Positions 43,395 to 53,439 of a stretch of DNA of 64,000 nt are shown in pieces. The notes under the pieces are model-generated. The model searched no databases. It was not told the origin of the DNA and saw only the letters and a program-made list of their open reading frames with translations. A program made the position numbers and the translations under genes. This stretch comes from Luscinia megarhynchos (lineage: Eukaryota > Chordata > Aves > Passeriformes > Turdidae): contig JAPFBE010000032.1 in NCBI GenBank assembly GCA_034336665.1, positions 4,712,001 through 4,776,000 of the forward strand. The letters are read 5' to 3'. Each line of letters begins with the position of its first letter. The stretch's first letter is position 1.

Positions 43395-43991
43395 TGTGCT
43401 GATTTTGGCTGGGGTGCAGTTAATTTTTTTTCCCAGTGGCTGGTATAGGGCTGAGTTTTAGATTTGTGCTGAACACAGGGTTGATAATGTAGCGATATTT
43501 TTGTTATTGCTGAGCAGGGCTTACACAGAGCCAAGGCCTTTGCTTCTTTTCATACTGCCATGCTAGTAAGGAAGTTGGGGGTGCATAGGAGGTTTGGAGG
43601 GGACACAGATGGGACAGGTGACCTCAACTGACCAAAGAGATAGTCCAGACCATATGACATCATGCTCAGTATATAAGCAGGGGGGAAAAGAGGAAGGGAG
43701 GGGGGTGTTTGGAGTGTTGGCATTTGTCTTCTCAAGTCACCATTACATGTGATGGGGACCTGCTCTCCTGGGGATGGCTGAACACCTGCTTGCCCATGGG
43801 AAGCAGTGAATGAATTCCTTGTTTTGCTTTGCCTGTGTGTGTGGCTTTTGCTTTCCTTATTAAACTGCCTTTATCTCAACTCATGAGTTTTTTAGCTTTT
43901 ACCCTTACGATTCTCTCCCCAATCCTGTTGGTGTGGGTGTGAGCGAGCAGCTGTGTGGAGCTTGGTTGCTGGCTGGGGTGAAACCACAACA
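43395..43991 (+). mobile_element. Solo LTR of an avian ERVL type
   Basis: About 597 bp ending ggctggggtgaaaccacaaca. It has the layout of a common avian ERVL LTR: ggctggggtg... start, tgaccaaagagatagtccagaccatatgacatcatgctcagtatataagc promoter region with TATA near 43669, and tattaaactg polyadenylation region near 43858. The fragment at 44491-44823 is a relative. No clear target duplication. Confidence 0.65.
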
Positions 43992-44061
43992 GGTGGATGG
44001 CCTGTCATGTTAGGAATCCCCAGCAGGAGCTGCTGAGGCAGATCCACCCTCCTTTAACTTT

Positions 44062-44490
44062 TTGTCTCTCCAAAATTTTGTTGCATCCATGCTGGCTCAT
44101 GCCTTTTTAAGTTCTGTACATTGGGCAATGGTTGGTGACTCTTTGGTCATGCAGTTTCTGACAGAGGATACTTCACAAAATCTGCAGAAGGATGGTTGCC
44201 TGTATCATGATGAGCAGCCGTATATTCCTGCTGGCCCACTGCATACACAGTTCCTTCAGCATTGTCATCACATGCTGACAGCAGGGCATGGTGGTCATTG
44301 GAAGACTGCATTGAGTCACGTAGATGTACTGGTGGCCTATTGTGCATGCAGATATCACGAGTTATATTCTTGCTTGCAATGTCAATGCCCAGGCTAAGAA
44401 ACTGACAGAGAGGCTGCAATGCCTATTAAATCCCTTACCAAGTCCTGAGTGGCTATGGCAAATAATTTCAATGGATTTGCATTGGGTCTG
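44062..44490 (+). pseudogene. Ty3/gypsy integrase zinc-finger region
   Basis: Two overlapping open pieces: 44062-44397 carries DGCLYHDEQPYIPAGPL and the His pair of the finger, and 44324-44584 carries YWWPIVHADITSYILAC and PLPSPEWLWQIISMDLH, the segment before the first catalytic Asp. One frameshift separates them near 44330. The second Cys of the finger is replaced (ACNVNAQ). The sequence ends where the next LTR begins. Confidence 0.72.
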
Positions 44491-44823
44491 GCTGAGCTGG
44501 AGTTCATTTTCCCACAGCAGCACTCACAGTGCTATGCTTTGCACAGGGAGCTGGAAAGGTGCTGATAACACACCAGTGTTTTGACTACTGTTGAGCAGTG
44601 CTGGCACAGCATCAGCACTCTCTCCAACATTACCCCCATCAAGGGGCTGGGAGTGGACAAGATCCTGGAAGGGGACGCAACTAGGTCAGCTAACCCAAAC
44701 TGACCAAAGGAGTATTCCATACCATATGGCATCAGCTCAGATATAAAAGCTAAGGGAGGGAGGAGGAAGGGGAGGCATTTGTTATTTGGAATGTTTGTCT
44801 TCCAGAGAAACAATTGTTATAAA
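44491..44823 (+). repeat. Truncated avian ERVL-type LTR
   Basis: Shares the promoter block with 43395-43991 (aactgaccaaaggagtattccataccatatggcatcagctcagatataaaagc, TATA near 44749) and stops where the gammaretrovirus-like LTR begins. It is the host sequence of that provirus. Confidence 0.6.
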
Positions 44824-45368
44824 TGAGTACAATGGACCATGCGAGATCGAATCAAAATTGAAAAATTTATTGGTCACAGAAAACAAAAGTAAAGATCAGC
44901 GCTGCGCAGGGCGGCAAGGGAGTCGAGCCGAGCTCGCTCCACCAACTGCCGCAACCCCCCTTTCAGTTCGTTCCTTTTTAAGTTGTTTCTGGATTACGTG
45001 TTTTTAGTAATTTGCGCATGCTCTTCCAGTTGCTAGGGGTCTTTTTCTGGTCTTTTTCTGCCTTCTGGTGGTCGAGGGATGAAGGTGAGGAGCCTCTTTC
45101 TCTGTTTTGTCTTGCTAACCCCCCTCCTCCTTATAGGGTGATTCGGCGGTTTATTGGGAACTTACTAGCACTTAGATATGTGATTTATGCAAGTAAAGCA
45201 AAGCGATTAACTCTCAAGGTCTGTCTGGCTAGCAAAGCTAAACAATTAACAGCTTCTTGGCAAGCAAAGCAAAGCAATAAAACAATTTACCTCATCCTGG
45301 CTCCACAGGCCTAGGCGATATCTTTCTCAAGGCCTGTCAGGCGAACAAAAGGTTCCTTATCTATCACA
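44824..45368 (-). repeat. 3' LTR of the gammaretrovirus-like provirus
   Basis: Minus strand TGTGATAGATAAGG... to ...CCATTGTACTCA, about 545 bp; the start is fixed by the adjoining polypurine tract (45369-45385, AGAAAAAGGGGGGAT on the coding strand). AATAAA on the minus strand is at 44866-44871. Repeated agcaaagc phrases lie at 45190-45280 in U3. The left edge could instead be 44815. Confidence 0.75.
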
Positions 45369-45388
45369 ATCCCCCCTTTTTCTATATT

Positions 45389-47452
45389 CTACTTTTGTTC
45401 GCTAAATCTTTGTAATTCTTTTTTACTTAATTCTAAATAGTTTTCTGTTTCTTTTCCATTCAAGGCTTCATATTTTGCTCGTATTAACATGAGGTGAGCT
45501 GATTCTAACCTACTCTTTACTATGCTAATGATTTTGTTAAAGATGCAAGGGCCAAAGGTGAGTCCTAAGATTAGCAAGATTAATGGTCCTGCTATGGTAG
45601 ACAACAAAGTTGTTAACCAGGGAGAATAGTTAAACCAAGATTCATACCAACTTTGTTGGGCTTCTCTATCCTTTTTACGTTGCTCCAGTTGTTTTCGGAG
45701 CTCAGCCATAGTGTCAATTGCTATCCCAGTGTGGTCCGCATAGGTACAACACTCTTCTTGTAAAGCTACACACAATCCCCCTTGCTGCAAAAATAACAGG
45801 TCTAATCCCCGCCTATTCTGTAATACAACTTCCGAAAGAGATCTTACTGATTTTACAAGACCGTCTATTGCTTTTTCTATTCTACTTAGGTCTTCATCCA
45901 CTGAGACTCTAAGATTTTTAAATTCTTGCTGTTGGTTTACTAAAGAAGCTACTCCTGTTCCTACTCCAGCACCTCCTAATGTTAATAATACAGCAACTGT
46001 AAGGGCTGTAAACGGTTTCTGTTTTACCAGGTGGTGTCCTGGAGTGGTTTGATGATTATACACATAGTCCTTTGGGTGGTATACGATTCGGGGAACTATC
46101 ATGACCTGAATGCAGTATTCGGATGTTTCGTTGAAATTAGGTATTGATATACACGGGGTTACCCCTAATGTGTTGCAAACCCACTTGGTGTTTGCAGCAG
46201 GGATTAACCATTGGGCAGGTTTGCGGGAGTCGGTTACAGCCATTTTTACCCCGCAGAGGTGGTCCTTATCTCGAGGTATGTTGCCTATACACCTCCCCTT
46301 CCCATTTACCTGCGCCATCGATACCCCTGGGGTGCTTTCTTTTCCCCTTTTCCAAAGGCACAAGGAGGGATTGGTCCCATTTATTCTTTTAGATTTTGCT
46401 ACAGAACCTAAGGCCTCATAAAAGGGTGGGTTAATACTGTAACATAACCAGCACTCTTTAGTCAAATTGGGGTATGTACTATTTAACACCCTAAAGGTGG
46501 CTTGTAGGATTTTCCACAGGGGCCCTTTACTGGGTTGTGTCACGGCTGTTGTCTTTAGTAGCTGTGATTCATTGTTGGTCTCTGTAAAACTTTCTTGGGT
46601 TATGTTGTCTAAGTTACTCTGATCCGTTATTGTGGCTTTTGAGTCTGTCATTATAGGATTTGGTCCAACAGGCTGAGGATCGTGGGGTACAATTTCCTTC
46701 TTTATAACAATATGTCCTCCTCGATCTTTCCCGGGTTCCCATATTCTAACTCCCCAGAATTTTCCTACTACCCATCCCGGGTCTTGGGGTTGCGTGACGT
46801 TAAGATAGACCCATTTACAAGTGCCGATATAAGTTACCACCCCTGATGGATCTGTCCAGGGTTTTTTACATCCATGTGGACCTCTTTCAACTCTTAAGTA
46901 CTTATCTTGGATTTGGACCGACCATCCTAGGGAAATTGTTTCACAGCCCCAATATCCACAGTAAAATTCTCCGGGGTAGTTACAGTATGACCTCCCTGGG
47001 TTAGATGCTGGACACATGTAGAATACACTATAGGGGCTAGAACCTGTCCTGTCAAGTAGATCATCCAGAGTTATGTTAAAGCTAGGACTTCCCGAAGTAG
47101 TTTGTGTTTGAATTTCTCTCTGACCTTCCCACTTTATAAGTGACCATTTAAACGGTTCGTGGCTTGCATGTACTCCTTTTAGGGACATTAAACAAATTAT
47201 TCCTAACCGGAGGTAGTAGCTTCCCCAATGCCCGCAACCTGTCTGCCAGTGATGATTACTAGCCCATTGTTTCTGTAACCTGTCCTCCCATCGCCTTTGG
47301 GTCCCCACCTTTAGTCTCCTCTGTGCCCGTGGGCGACCCACTCCACAAACATTTTCTCCTCTGCCTCGCCCATCAACTCGGTTGCAGCGAGCTATGGGGA
47401 GTTCCATCTTCTCGGCAGCAAGAGTACTCTTCAGGAGGGGTGTTTGCCCCAT
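45389..47452 (-). CDS. env: Envelope glycoprotein, uninterrupted 687 aa
   Basis: Full-length gammaretrovirus-type Env. A basic 75-residue leader precedes a likely signal peptide (about 78-96). The surface subunit has CWLC at 334-337 and several N-glycosylation sites. No furin-type R-X-K/R-R is visible before the fusion peptide (about 481-504); the position reads VKQK. The transmembrane subunit has heptad repeats (about 505-545), the conserved central segment and CX6CC (C561, C568-C569), a second helix, one membrane span (about 613-634) and a ~50-residue tail. The stop lies 20 bp from the LTR. Gag and pol of the same provirus are broken, so the open env stands out. Expression cannot be judged. 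Confidence 0.9.
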   Translation of the reverse strand: MGQTPLLKSTLAAEKMELPIARCNRVDGRGRGENVCGVGRPRAQRRLKVGTQRRWEDRLQKQWASNHHWQTGCGHWGSYYLRLGIICLMSLKGVHASHEPFKWSLIKWEGQREIQTQTTSGSPSFNITLDDLLDRTGSSPYSVFYMCPASNPGRSYCNYPGEFYCGYWGCETISLGWSVQIQDKYLRVERGPHGCKKPWTDPSGVVTYIGTCKWVYLNVTQPQDPGWVVGKFWGVRIWEPGKDRGGHIVIKKEIVPHDPQPVGPNPIMTDSKATITDQSNLDNITQESFTETNNESQLLKTTAVTQPSKGPLWKILQATFRVLNSTYPNLTKECWLCYSINPPFYEALGSVAKSKRINGTNPSLCLWKRGKESTPGVSMAQVNGKGRCIGNIPRDKDHLCGVKMAVTDSRKPAQWLIPAANTKWVCNTLGVTPCISIPNFNETSEYCIQVMIVPRIVYHPKDYVYNHQTTPGHHLVKQKPFTALTVAVLLTLGGAGVGTGVASLVNQQQEFKNLRVSVDEDLSRIEKAIDGLVKSVRSLSEVVLQNRRGLDLLFLQQGGLCVALQEECCTYADHTGIAIDTMAELRKQLEQRKKDREAQQSWYESWFNYSPWLTTLLSTIAGPLILLILGLTFGPCIFNKIISIVKSRLESAHLMLIRAKYEALNGKETENYLELSKKELQRFSEQK

Positions 47453-47611
47453 GCTTTTTGATGCTTTTAATATACCTGCTCCACTTCAGTGGCTTTAATT
47501 AGAGGAGTATAGCAACTGAGTTCGGGTACCCACCACTTCTACACAGGGCAGCTACAATTTTGGCTACAAATGGGGTAGGTTCGCTAGAGTGGTAGCAGTA
47601 AAATTGAGGGT

Positions 47612-47965
47612 TCACCCCCTTTGAAAAAAAATCTCCCACCACTTTTTAGATCCCACCGAAAGGCCTCCCACAGCCACTACGGTGGCTAGGACCTGAGAAG
47701 TGAGCTTCCTTTGGCTCCAGTAACAATTATGACACACCCCCCTAGGGATGTAACCTGCTATGCAATGGGGCCCACCACTCCTCCCCTTACAAACTAAACA
47801 GACAAAGCATACAAACGGATTACAATTTCCCCAGCAGTTTTCAGCATTACATTTGAGTTTAACCTCTGCACTTAGTACACTTTCCCCACCTTCTAGTGGT
47901 ACCCCTGTTTTTCTGTTTTCTATTGTGAAAGAAAAGTACTGTGGATCCCAAGGTTCAGCATCCAT
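47612..47965 (-). CDS. Cys-rich 117-aa open frame between pol and env
   Basis: Starts 53 bp after the pol stop and ends about 160 bp before env. The N-terminal third is polar; residues ~38-82 hold ten or more Cys, in patterns such as CNAENC, CFVCLVC and CHNC, suggesting a metal-binding or disulfide-linked fold. The last third has a short hydrophobic stretch (ATVVAVGGLSV). I do not recognise it. It may be a small accessory protein, a remnant of an overlapping env/pol frame, or chance. Its position between pol and env is where retroviral accessory genes usually lie. Confidence 0.4.
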   Translation of the reverse strand: MDAEPWDPQYFSFTIENRKTGVPLEGGESVLSAEVKLKCNAENCWGNCNPFVCFVCLVCKGRSGGPHCIAGYIPRGVCHNCYWSQRKLTSQVLATVVAVGGLSVGSKKWWEIFFQRG

Positions 47966-48018
47966 GTGGTATCGGCATAGGTTTCATGTCCCAAAAGGAA
48001 GTAGAAGAGTAAAGTCCT

Positions 48019-51000
48019 TCAAGGTTGCACTTTCTTCTGCAGTGTTAGCTTTAAATCCCCAGGTGTGCCTCTTACCTCCCACTCAGGATGGCTGGTGAAT
48101 TTAGACGGATTTACTGGTCCTTTGATCCGGCTTGCGTGAGTCCACCCTTTTTCTACAGTGCGTACCGCTGAATCTGTTGTCAGCAACACCTGGTAAGGTC
48201 CTTCCCACTTAGGTGTTATCGGATTTTCCTTCCAACTCCGGACTAGTACCCAGTCTCCTGGCTGAACCTGATGCAATACAAGATTTAACGGTGGTCTCTG
48301 AGCCAACATTCCCTTTTCCCATAACTGTTTCCTGAATTTCATCAGGGTTACTATATACTCGTTAATGTATCGTTCACTAACGTTTGGATTTGTCTGTGCC
48401 CTTTCTAAATTATAAGGCATACCATATAACATTTCGAATGGGGAAATCCCTAGATCTGCTCGGGGTTGAGTCCGAATATTTAGCAAGGCTAATGGAACAC
48501 ATTTAACCCATGATAGCTTTGTTTCTAATACCAACTTAGTCAGCTGTTTCTTTATTTCCCCATTCATTCTTTCTACTCGGCCTGAACTCTGAGGATGCCA
48601 GGGAGTATGATGTTGCCATTTTATTCCTAATGCTTCTGCTAACTCTTGAGTTACCTTTGATGTAAACTGCGGCCCTCTATCGGAGTCAATTGTTTCTGGT
48701 ACACCATATCTGGGGACTATCTCCTCTAGTAAAACTTTTACTACTGTTCGTGCAGTTTCTCTTGATGTTGGGAAGGCTTCCACATAGTGGGTGAGATGAT
48801 CTACTACCACCAAAAGATATTTAATCCTTCCTACCTTTGGCAATTCAGTAAAATCTACTTGGATATTTGCAAGGGCCGCTTTGCTAGAGGCCTTCCCCAT
48901 GGGGGTAGTTTTTCTGAGGTTACTTGATTTACCTGCAGACAGGTAGGACATCCCTTTGTGATATGTTTAGCTAAATCGTGGAGTCCCGATGCTCATGTAT
49001 TTAGTGGCAAAGTGATCTACCAGCCCCTGGGCTCCCCAATGAGTTTTCTGATGTAACTTATACAATATTCTTTTGAGCTACTGCTTTTTGGTAGCACCTC
49101 TCGGCCATCTGCTAATATCCACTTTCCTGATTCTTCTGTAACCCCCATCCCTTTTAAGTTTCTCTTTTTCCTCATTCAGTAAAAATTGTGTCAGTGTTTT
49201 TCATTGTTATCGACTCCACCCCTCATCTCTTTGCCCCCCTTTTCTTTTTAGGACCATCTCCTTTAGGGCTGCTCGTTTTTGCTTCCTGATCCCGCAGCGT
49301 TGTTTCCCCCTGCTTCTCAAATCCATTCCTCGTTGGTGTCCCTTTTAAGTGTACCACTGCTAACTTCCTCGGCCCTCTCAGGGCTTTTAATATTTCAACT
49401 ATAAGTTTCTGATGTATCAAATCTTTTTCCCTGTGAGTTAATGAGGCCCCTTTCTTCCCATAGCTTTCCAAATGTATGTACTACTCCAAATCCATATCTG
49501 GAATCAGTGTATATTGTCCCTTCCTTCCCCTCAAGAAGTTTTAAGGCCCTTAATATTGCATATAATTCGCATGCCTGTGCAGACCAGGATTTATCTAATG
49601 CACCCAACTCTACCACCTGTAAGTTTGGACCTTGCACTATTGCATACCCTGATTTCCTCCTTCCCTCTATTATCCTGGAGGATCCATCCACAAAGAGTTT
49701 TTCACCACTTTCTAATTCCTCTTCTTCCAAATCCGGTCTGATCTTTGTCTGCTCCTCTCTTGTAGCTATACAGTCATGGGCTAAGAACTCATGCTCTGGC
49801 TCTCCGTATAAAAATGCAGCCGGGTTCTGTAGTGTAGTGGTGTCTAACGTCAAATTGGGTGCCTCTACCAGAATTCCTTCATACTTTAGAAGTCTAGCAT
49901 CTGAAATCCACTTCTCTGCTCTTTGTTGTAATACACTCCGGATGTTGTGAGGGGACATTACTTTAATATTACCATTAAAGGTGATTTTTCTAGCTTCTTC
50001 CACCAATAGGGCACATCCGGCCACTATTTGTAAACAGCTCGGCCAGCCCCTACTCACAGGATCTAAAATTTTTGAAAAATATGCAACAGGCTTTTTTTTT
50101 CCCTGCCCAATCCTGGGTAAGTACCCCAAACGCAATGCCGTCTTCTATATTCACAAACAAGAAAAATGGTCTCCTCAAATCCGGGAGGCTTAAGACCGGG
50201 GCATGGACTAAGCTTTCCTTTAATTCTTGAAGTTTTTCTGTGTCCTCCTGACTCCATTTTACTAATCCTTCCTGTGTTAATTTATGGTAAAGAAATCTAG
50301 CTTTACTTCTGTAATTTTCAATCCACTGTCTGCAGTACCCAGTGAGTCCCAAAATTTGACGAATCTGTCTCTTGTTCTTTGGAATAGGTAGTGACATAAT
50401 TGCTTGGATCCTTTCAGGGTCTATTCTCTTCTCCCCCTTCTTTAAATAGTGCCCCAAATATTTTACCTCCTCTTCTACAAACTGAAGTTTAGTTTTGGAA
50501 ACTTTTAACCCCTTAAGTCCTAGGAAATTCAATAGCCTTATACTTTCTTTTCTCACATCCTCCTCATATTCCCCTGCCAGAAGCATATCATCTACATATT
50601 GTATCAGGGTTACTCCCGGTCTTGTTTGATAATCCTGCAAGATTTGTTCCAATGCCTGTCCAAACAAATTTGAGATTCTGTGAACCCCTGGGGTAACACT
50701 GTCCACCTTAACTGTTGCCTCCTTCCCGGTATCGGGGGTCCTCCCATTCAAATGCAAGTAATCCCGGCTTGCCTCATCGAGAGGGCAAGCCCAAAAGGCA
50801 TCCTTTAAATCTATGACACTATACCACAGGTTATTAGGCCCCTAATTAACTTAAGAGTGTATATGGATTTGCCACCACGGGGAATCGAGCCACTGTGCGT
50901 TTATTGATTTCTCTTAAATCGTGGTACTAACCGCGATAAGTGCCATCTGATTTGGCGCACAGGGGAGTATTGGTGTGTTGAAGGGTGACATACATGGTTC

Positions 51001-51560
51001 TAACAGCCCCTTGCTTAACAACCTATCTACCTCAGGTTTCAATCCCCCGTCGGCCCCTCAAGGGATATGGGATATTGTTTTATTTTTTACCGGGACCTCT
51101 GGATTTTTAATAATCACCGAAAAATGGGGCTATTTTTAGCTGCCCCACGCTTCCCGGGTTATACCATACTTCAGGGTTTATTTTTTCTTCATCTTCTACT
51201 CTAAGAGGACAGAGTTTAATTTGTAGTTCCTTCTCTACTACTTCTATCTTAATTCCTAGTTCTATAATCATGTCTCTCCCTAATAAATTATATTCAGATT
51301 CTGATACTAACAAGAAATCTCCTAACCCAATTTTTGACTCTGATTCGACTGTCACCCTTTTAATAACCCCCCACCTCAAAGGGTTCTCCTTTGCTCCTAC
51401 CACTGTGGCAGTATCTTTTGGATAAACTACATCCTTTTGGCAAAAACTGAATAGTTGATCTCTCAGCACCTGTGTCAACCAGAAAACTATTTCCCTGGCC
51501 GTGGGGACCCACTTCTTAGTTTTTATCCAGGGCTCCTTATGATGTTTCCGGGTCCCCAAG
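48019..51560 (-). pseudogene. pol: Gammaretrovirus-like pol, broken
   Basis: Protease DTGA is at 51455-51490 on the minus strand in a frame shifted from the rest (51107-51559 holds LLGRDMI). RT: fingers degraded (50760-51100), QYVDDMLLA near 50600, thumb to 50100. RNase H (49395-50135): LFVDGSS, CELYAILRAL, IYTDSRY keep the D-E-D set. Integrase finger and linker (48960-49395) are degraded; the core (48019-48951) is open for 310 codons with Asp of VDFTEL, Asp of DSDRGPQF, Glu of GRVERMNG and a WEGPYQV C-terminal motif. At least three frameshifts. The integrase stop precedes the Cys-rich frame. Confidence 0.85.
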
Positions 51561-51599
51561 AGATAGAGCCCCTGACCCCTCTAATCTGTCTTGAACTCC

Positions 51600-52320
51600 T
51601 TCTCATCCCGAATCCTGGCCCCTACACTCTCTTGAAATGTCCTTTTTTCCCACAATAAAAACACACCTTGATATCCTGTCTCTCCTTAGAATTCCCAGAT
51701 TCTCTAGACTCTTTTACTGGTCGCCTCTGTGTCTCCCTCCGATCTTGTTCCTTACTTTCTCGTACCGCAGCAACCATCATTCTAACCTGTCATTTGTGGC
51801 TCTCTTCTTCCTTCCGGACATACACCTTTTGGGCCTTTCTCAACAGCTCATCTAAGCCTCTATCCTGCCAATCTTCCAGCTTTTGTATCTTTTTCCTTAT
51901 ATCCTCCCAAGATTTAGACACAAAATGTACCTTCAACACCGCCTGCCCCATTTGACCATCTGGATCCATTCCTGAATAAAGCTGGAAATTTTTTCTCAAC
52001 CTCTCTAACCACTCTGTGGGGGTTTCATCTTTCTTTTGTCTTTCATTAAATGCCTTATTGATGTTCTGGCCCCTCGGGACTGATTCCCTAATTCCCTGAA
52101 CTATAATTGTCCTTAAGTCCTGCATGTGTGTTCAATGTGCAGGATTCTGGTGGTCCCATTGAGGATTCTGCAGGGGCCATTTGATGTCAGCTGCAGGACC
52201 CTGAGCGTGCTGGGCGTCCCAGATACGCATCCCTTCCCTCCTAATCATATTTTTCTCTTCAGCAGTAAACAGGATGTTCAGAATGGATTGTAATTCCTCC
52301 CAGGTGTACATATTGTAGTA
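51600..52320 (-). pseudogene. gag: Gammaretrovirus-like gag: capsid and NC remnant
   Basis: Capsid reads from 52318 (YTWEELQSILNILFTAEEK) through a TGA near 52133 and an open 111-codon piece (51790-52125) with the PTEWLERLRKNFQLY homology-region phrase and a Lys/Glu-rich C-terminal helix. The NC knuckle at 51620-51665 reads CFYCGKKGHF and needs a 1-nt correction to reach its last Cys. Matrix and p12 are missing. Confidence 0.75.
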
Positions 52321-52360
52321 CAGAATCGAAAAAATATGGAAGCTAAAACTTAAGGCATCA
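52321..52360 (-). repeat. 40-bp LTR tip fused to gag
   Basis: Matches the last 40 bp of the solo LTR at 14570-14997 (agctaaaact-aaggcatca), i.e. the U3 start on the minus strand. It directly joins capsid sequence, without U5, PBS or matrix. Confidence 0.6.
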
Positions 52361-52800
52361 TTTCCCCCCTTTAGGGGCTTGACAAGGCCTTTGCCTTGTT
52401 GAGTCTCTATTCTAAATATCTACTAATAATAGAGACACACAGGGTAAAGACTGCACAACCAGCCAGTTTGCAAAATAGGCATGTTTTATTCAGCCCTGAG
52501 AGCACAGAGATCTCTCCACCAAAAAGATGTGCACCCACCGTGGTCATTTATCTTGCCTTTAAACATAAAGCTGTTACGTATTCAAGATAATTGCAACACA
52601 GCCTATACATACTCATGACCTTTCCCCGAAAAGGTGAGTTTTATTATAACAAGTTCTGGGAAATAATTTCCATAGTCCCCGCCTTTAGCTCCTCCTGAGT
52701 GCATCTGCGCAGTGGCTTCTGCTGGTTGTGAGCTGGGGGCTTCAGATGAAGTAAGCTCATCTTCTTCACCTTGAACTTTTCACTTCTGTTCATCATGTAT
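52361..52800 (-). repeat. LTR-like remnant (-)
   Basis: tgttttattcagccctgagagcacagagatctc near 52482-52514 is the reverse of a GAATAAAA polyadenylation region, and the next ~250 bp are LTR-like, non-coding sequence with a TATA-like region near 52630. Edges unclear. Confidence 0.4.
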
Positions 52801-52924
52801 GGTCCTTGGATCCTTGGCAATTTCTCCAGACTGCAAAGCTAGTTTTGGCTGGTTTGAGATAGTTTAGGCAGTTAATCCTTACTTTTATCAGGGTCCAGTC
52901 CTTTTTTATCAGATCTCCATTATC

Positions 52925-53130
52925 AATAGGTATTTAATAACAGATAAGTATCTAACAACACTAAATATCTAATAGTAAATAAATACCTAACAATGGATAA
53001 ATATCTAATAATAATCAATATCTAACAATAAATATATAGTAATAGATAAATATCTGACAATAGCAAATGACTAACTACAATAATGATAAACAATAATAAA
53101 TGGGGATAAATATATAGCAGTAGTAATGTC
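52925..53130. repeat. AT-rich degenerate tandem repeat
   Basis: Imperfect copies of an aataaatatctaacaat-type unit (taagtatctaac, taaatacctaac, gataaatatctaat, caatatctaac, gataaatatctgac...) of roughly 12-20 bp. No coding content. The flanks 52800-52925 and 53130-53440 show nothing recognisable. Confidence 0.6.
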
Positions 53131-53439
53131 TTGCAAAGTTGGGTATCATGCTAAGAATATTGATTATTATGAAAAGTTAATTAGGCACAGAAGAGGAATT
53201 ATTTAAAACAGGAAGAAATGGTCCCGCTGAGCACTGAAACCCAGGGCCCCAGTTCTGTTGGGCCTGGCTTGACAATGCAGTTGCAGAAAGGTATTACAAA
53301 ATTCACTCTGAAAGAGTTTTGTGTTGTGAAATGCAGCTTCTTGGGAGGCCTGCACCAAGCAATCCCCTCCAGAGCCCAGAGAGAAACAAAAGAAAACTGC
53401 CTCAGAAATTAGTTGCCCTCAGTGGCAGCAGTGAAATAG

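Larger units (their letters stand above)
41612..44490 (+). mobile_element. Ty3/gypsy-like (Metaviridae) element remnant
   Basis: Pieces in gypsy pol order on the plus strand: LPPEFRDFIDVFEK (41626) at the RT N-terminus, PFDATVIFVKKGDENLRPYV (~41850) of the RT fingers, TPEIQGAFDDLKQAFATALV and QFHPCAYF with LTEAERNYDI (42430-42660) from RT-RNase H, and PYIPAGPLHTQFLQHCHH with AGHGGHWKT (44220-44310) of integrase. This is the vertebrate gypsy/sushi pattern, not retroviral. Many stops; the YXDD region is lost. Interrupted by an ERVL fragment and two LTRs, then cut by an LTR near 44491. Confidence 0.75.
44824..52325 (-). mobile_element. Gammaretrovirus-like provirus, 5'-truncated
   Basis: Minus strand: 3' LTR 44824-45368, env 45389-47452, Cys-rich frame 47612-47965, pol 48019-51560, NC and capsid 51600-52320. 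Capsid phrase PTEWLERLRK, CCHC knuckle, YVDD RT and the CX6CC env point to a gammaretrovirus-like ERV. The 5' LTR, leader and matrix are missing; the right end is fused to a 40-bp tip of another LTR family (52321-52360). Confidence 0.85.

Noticed and set aside
49441..49950. 169-codon plus-strand frame
   Set aside because: Antisense to the gammaretrovirus-like RNase H, whose D-E-D motifs are clear on the minus strand.
52925..53130. CRISPR-like array
   Set aside because: Units are imperfect, contiguous and without spacers, in a vertebrate genome.
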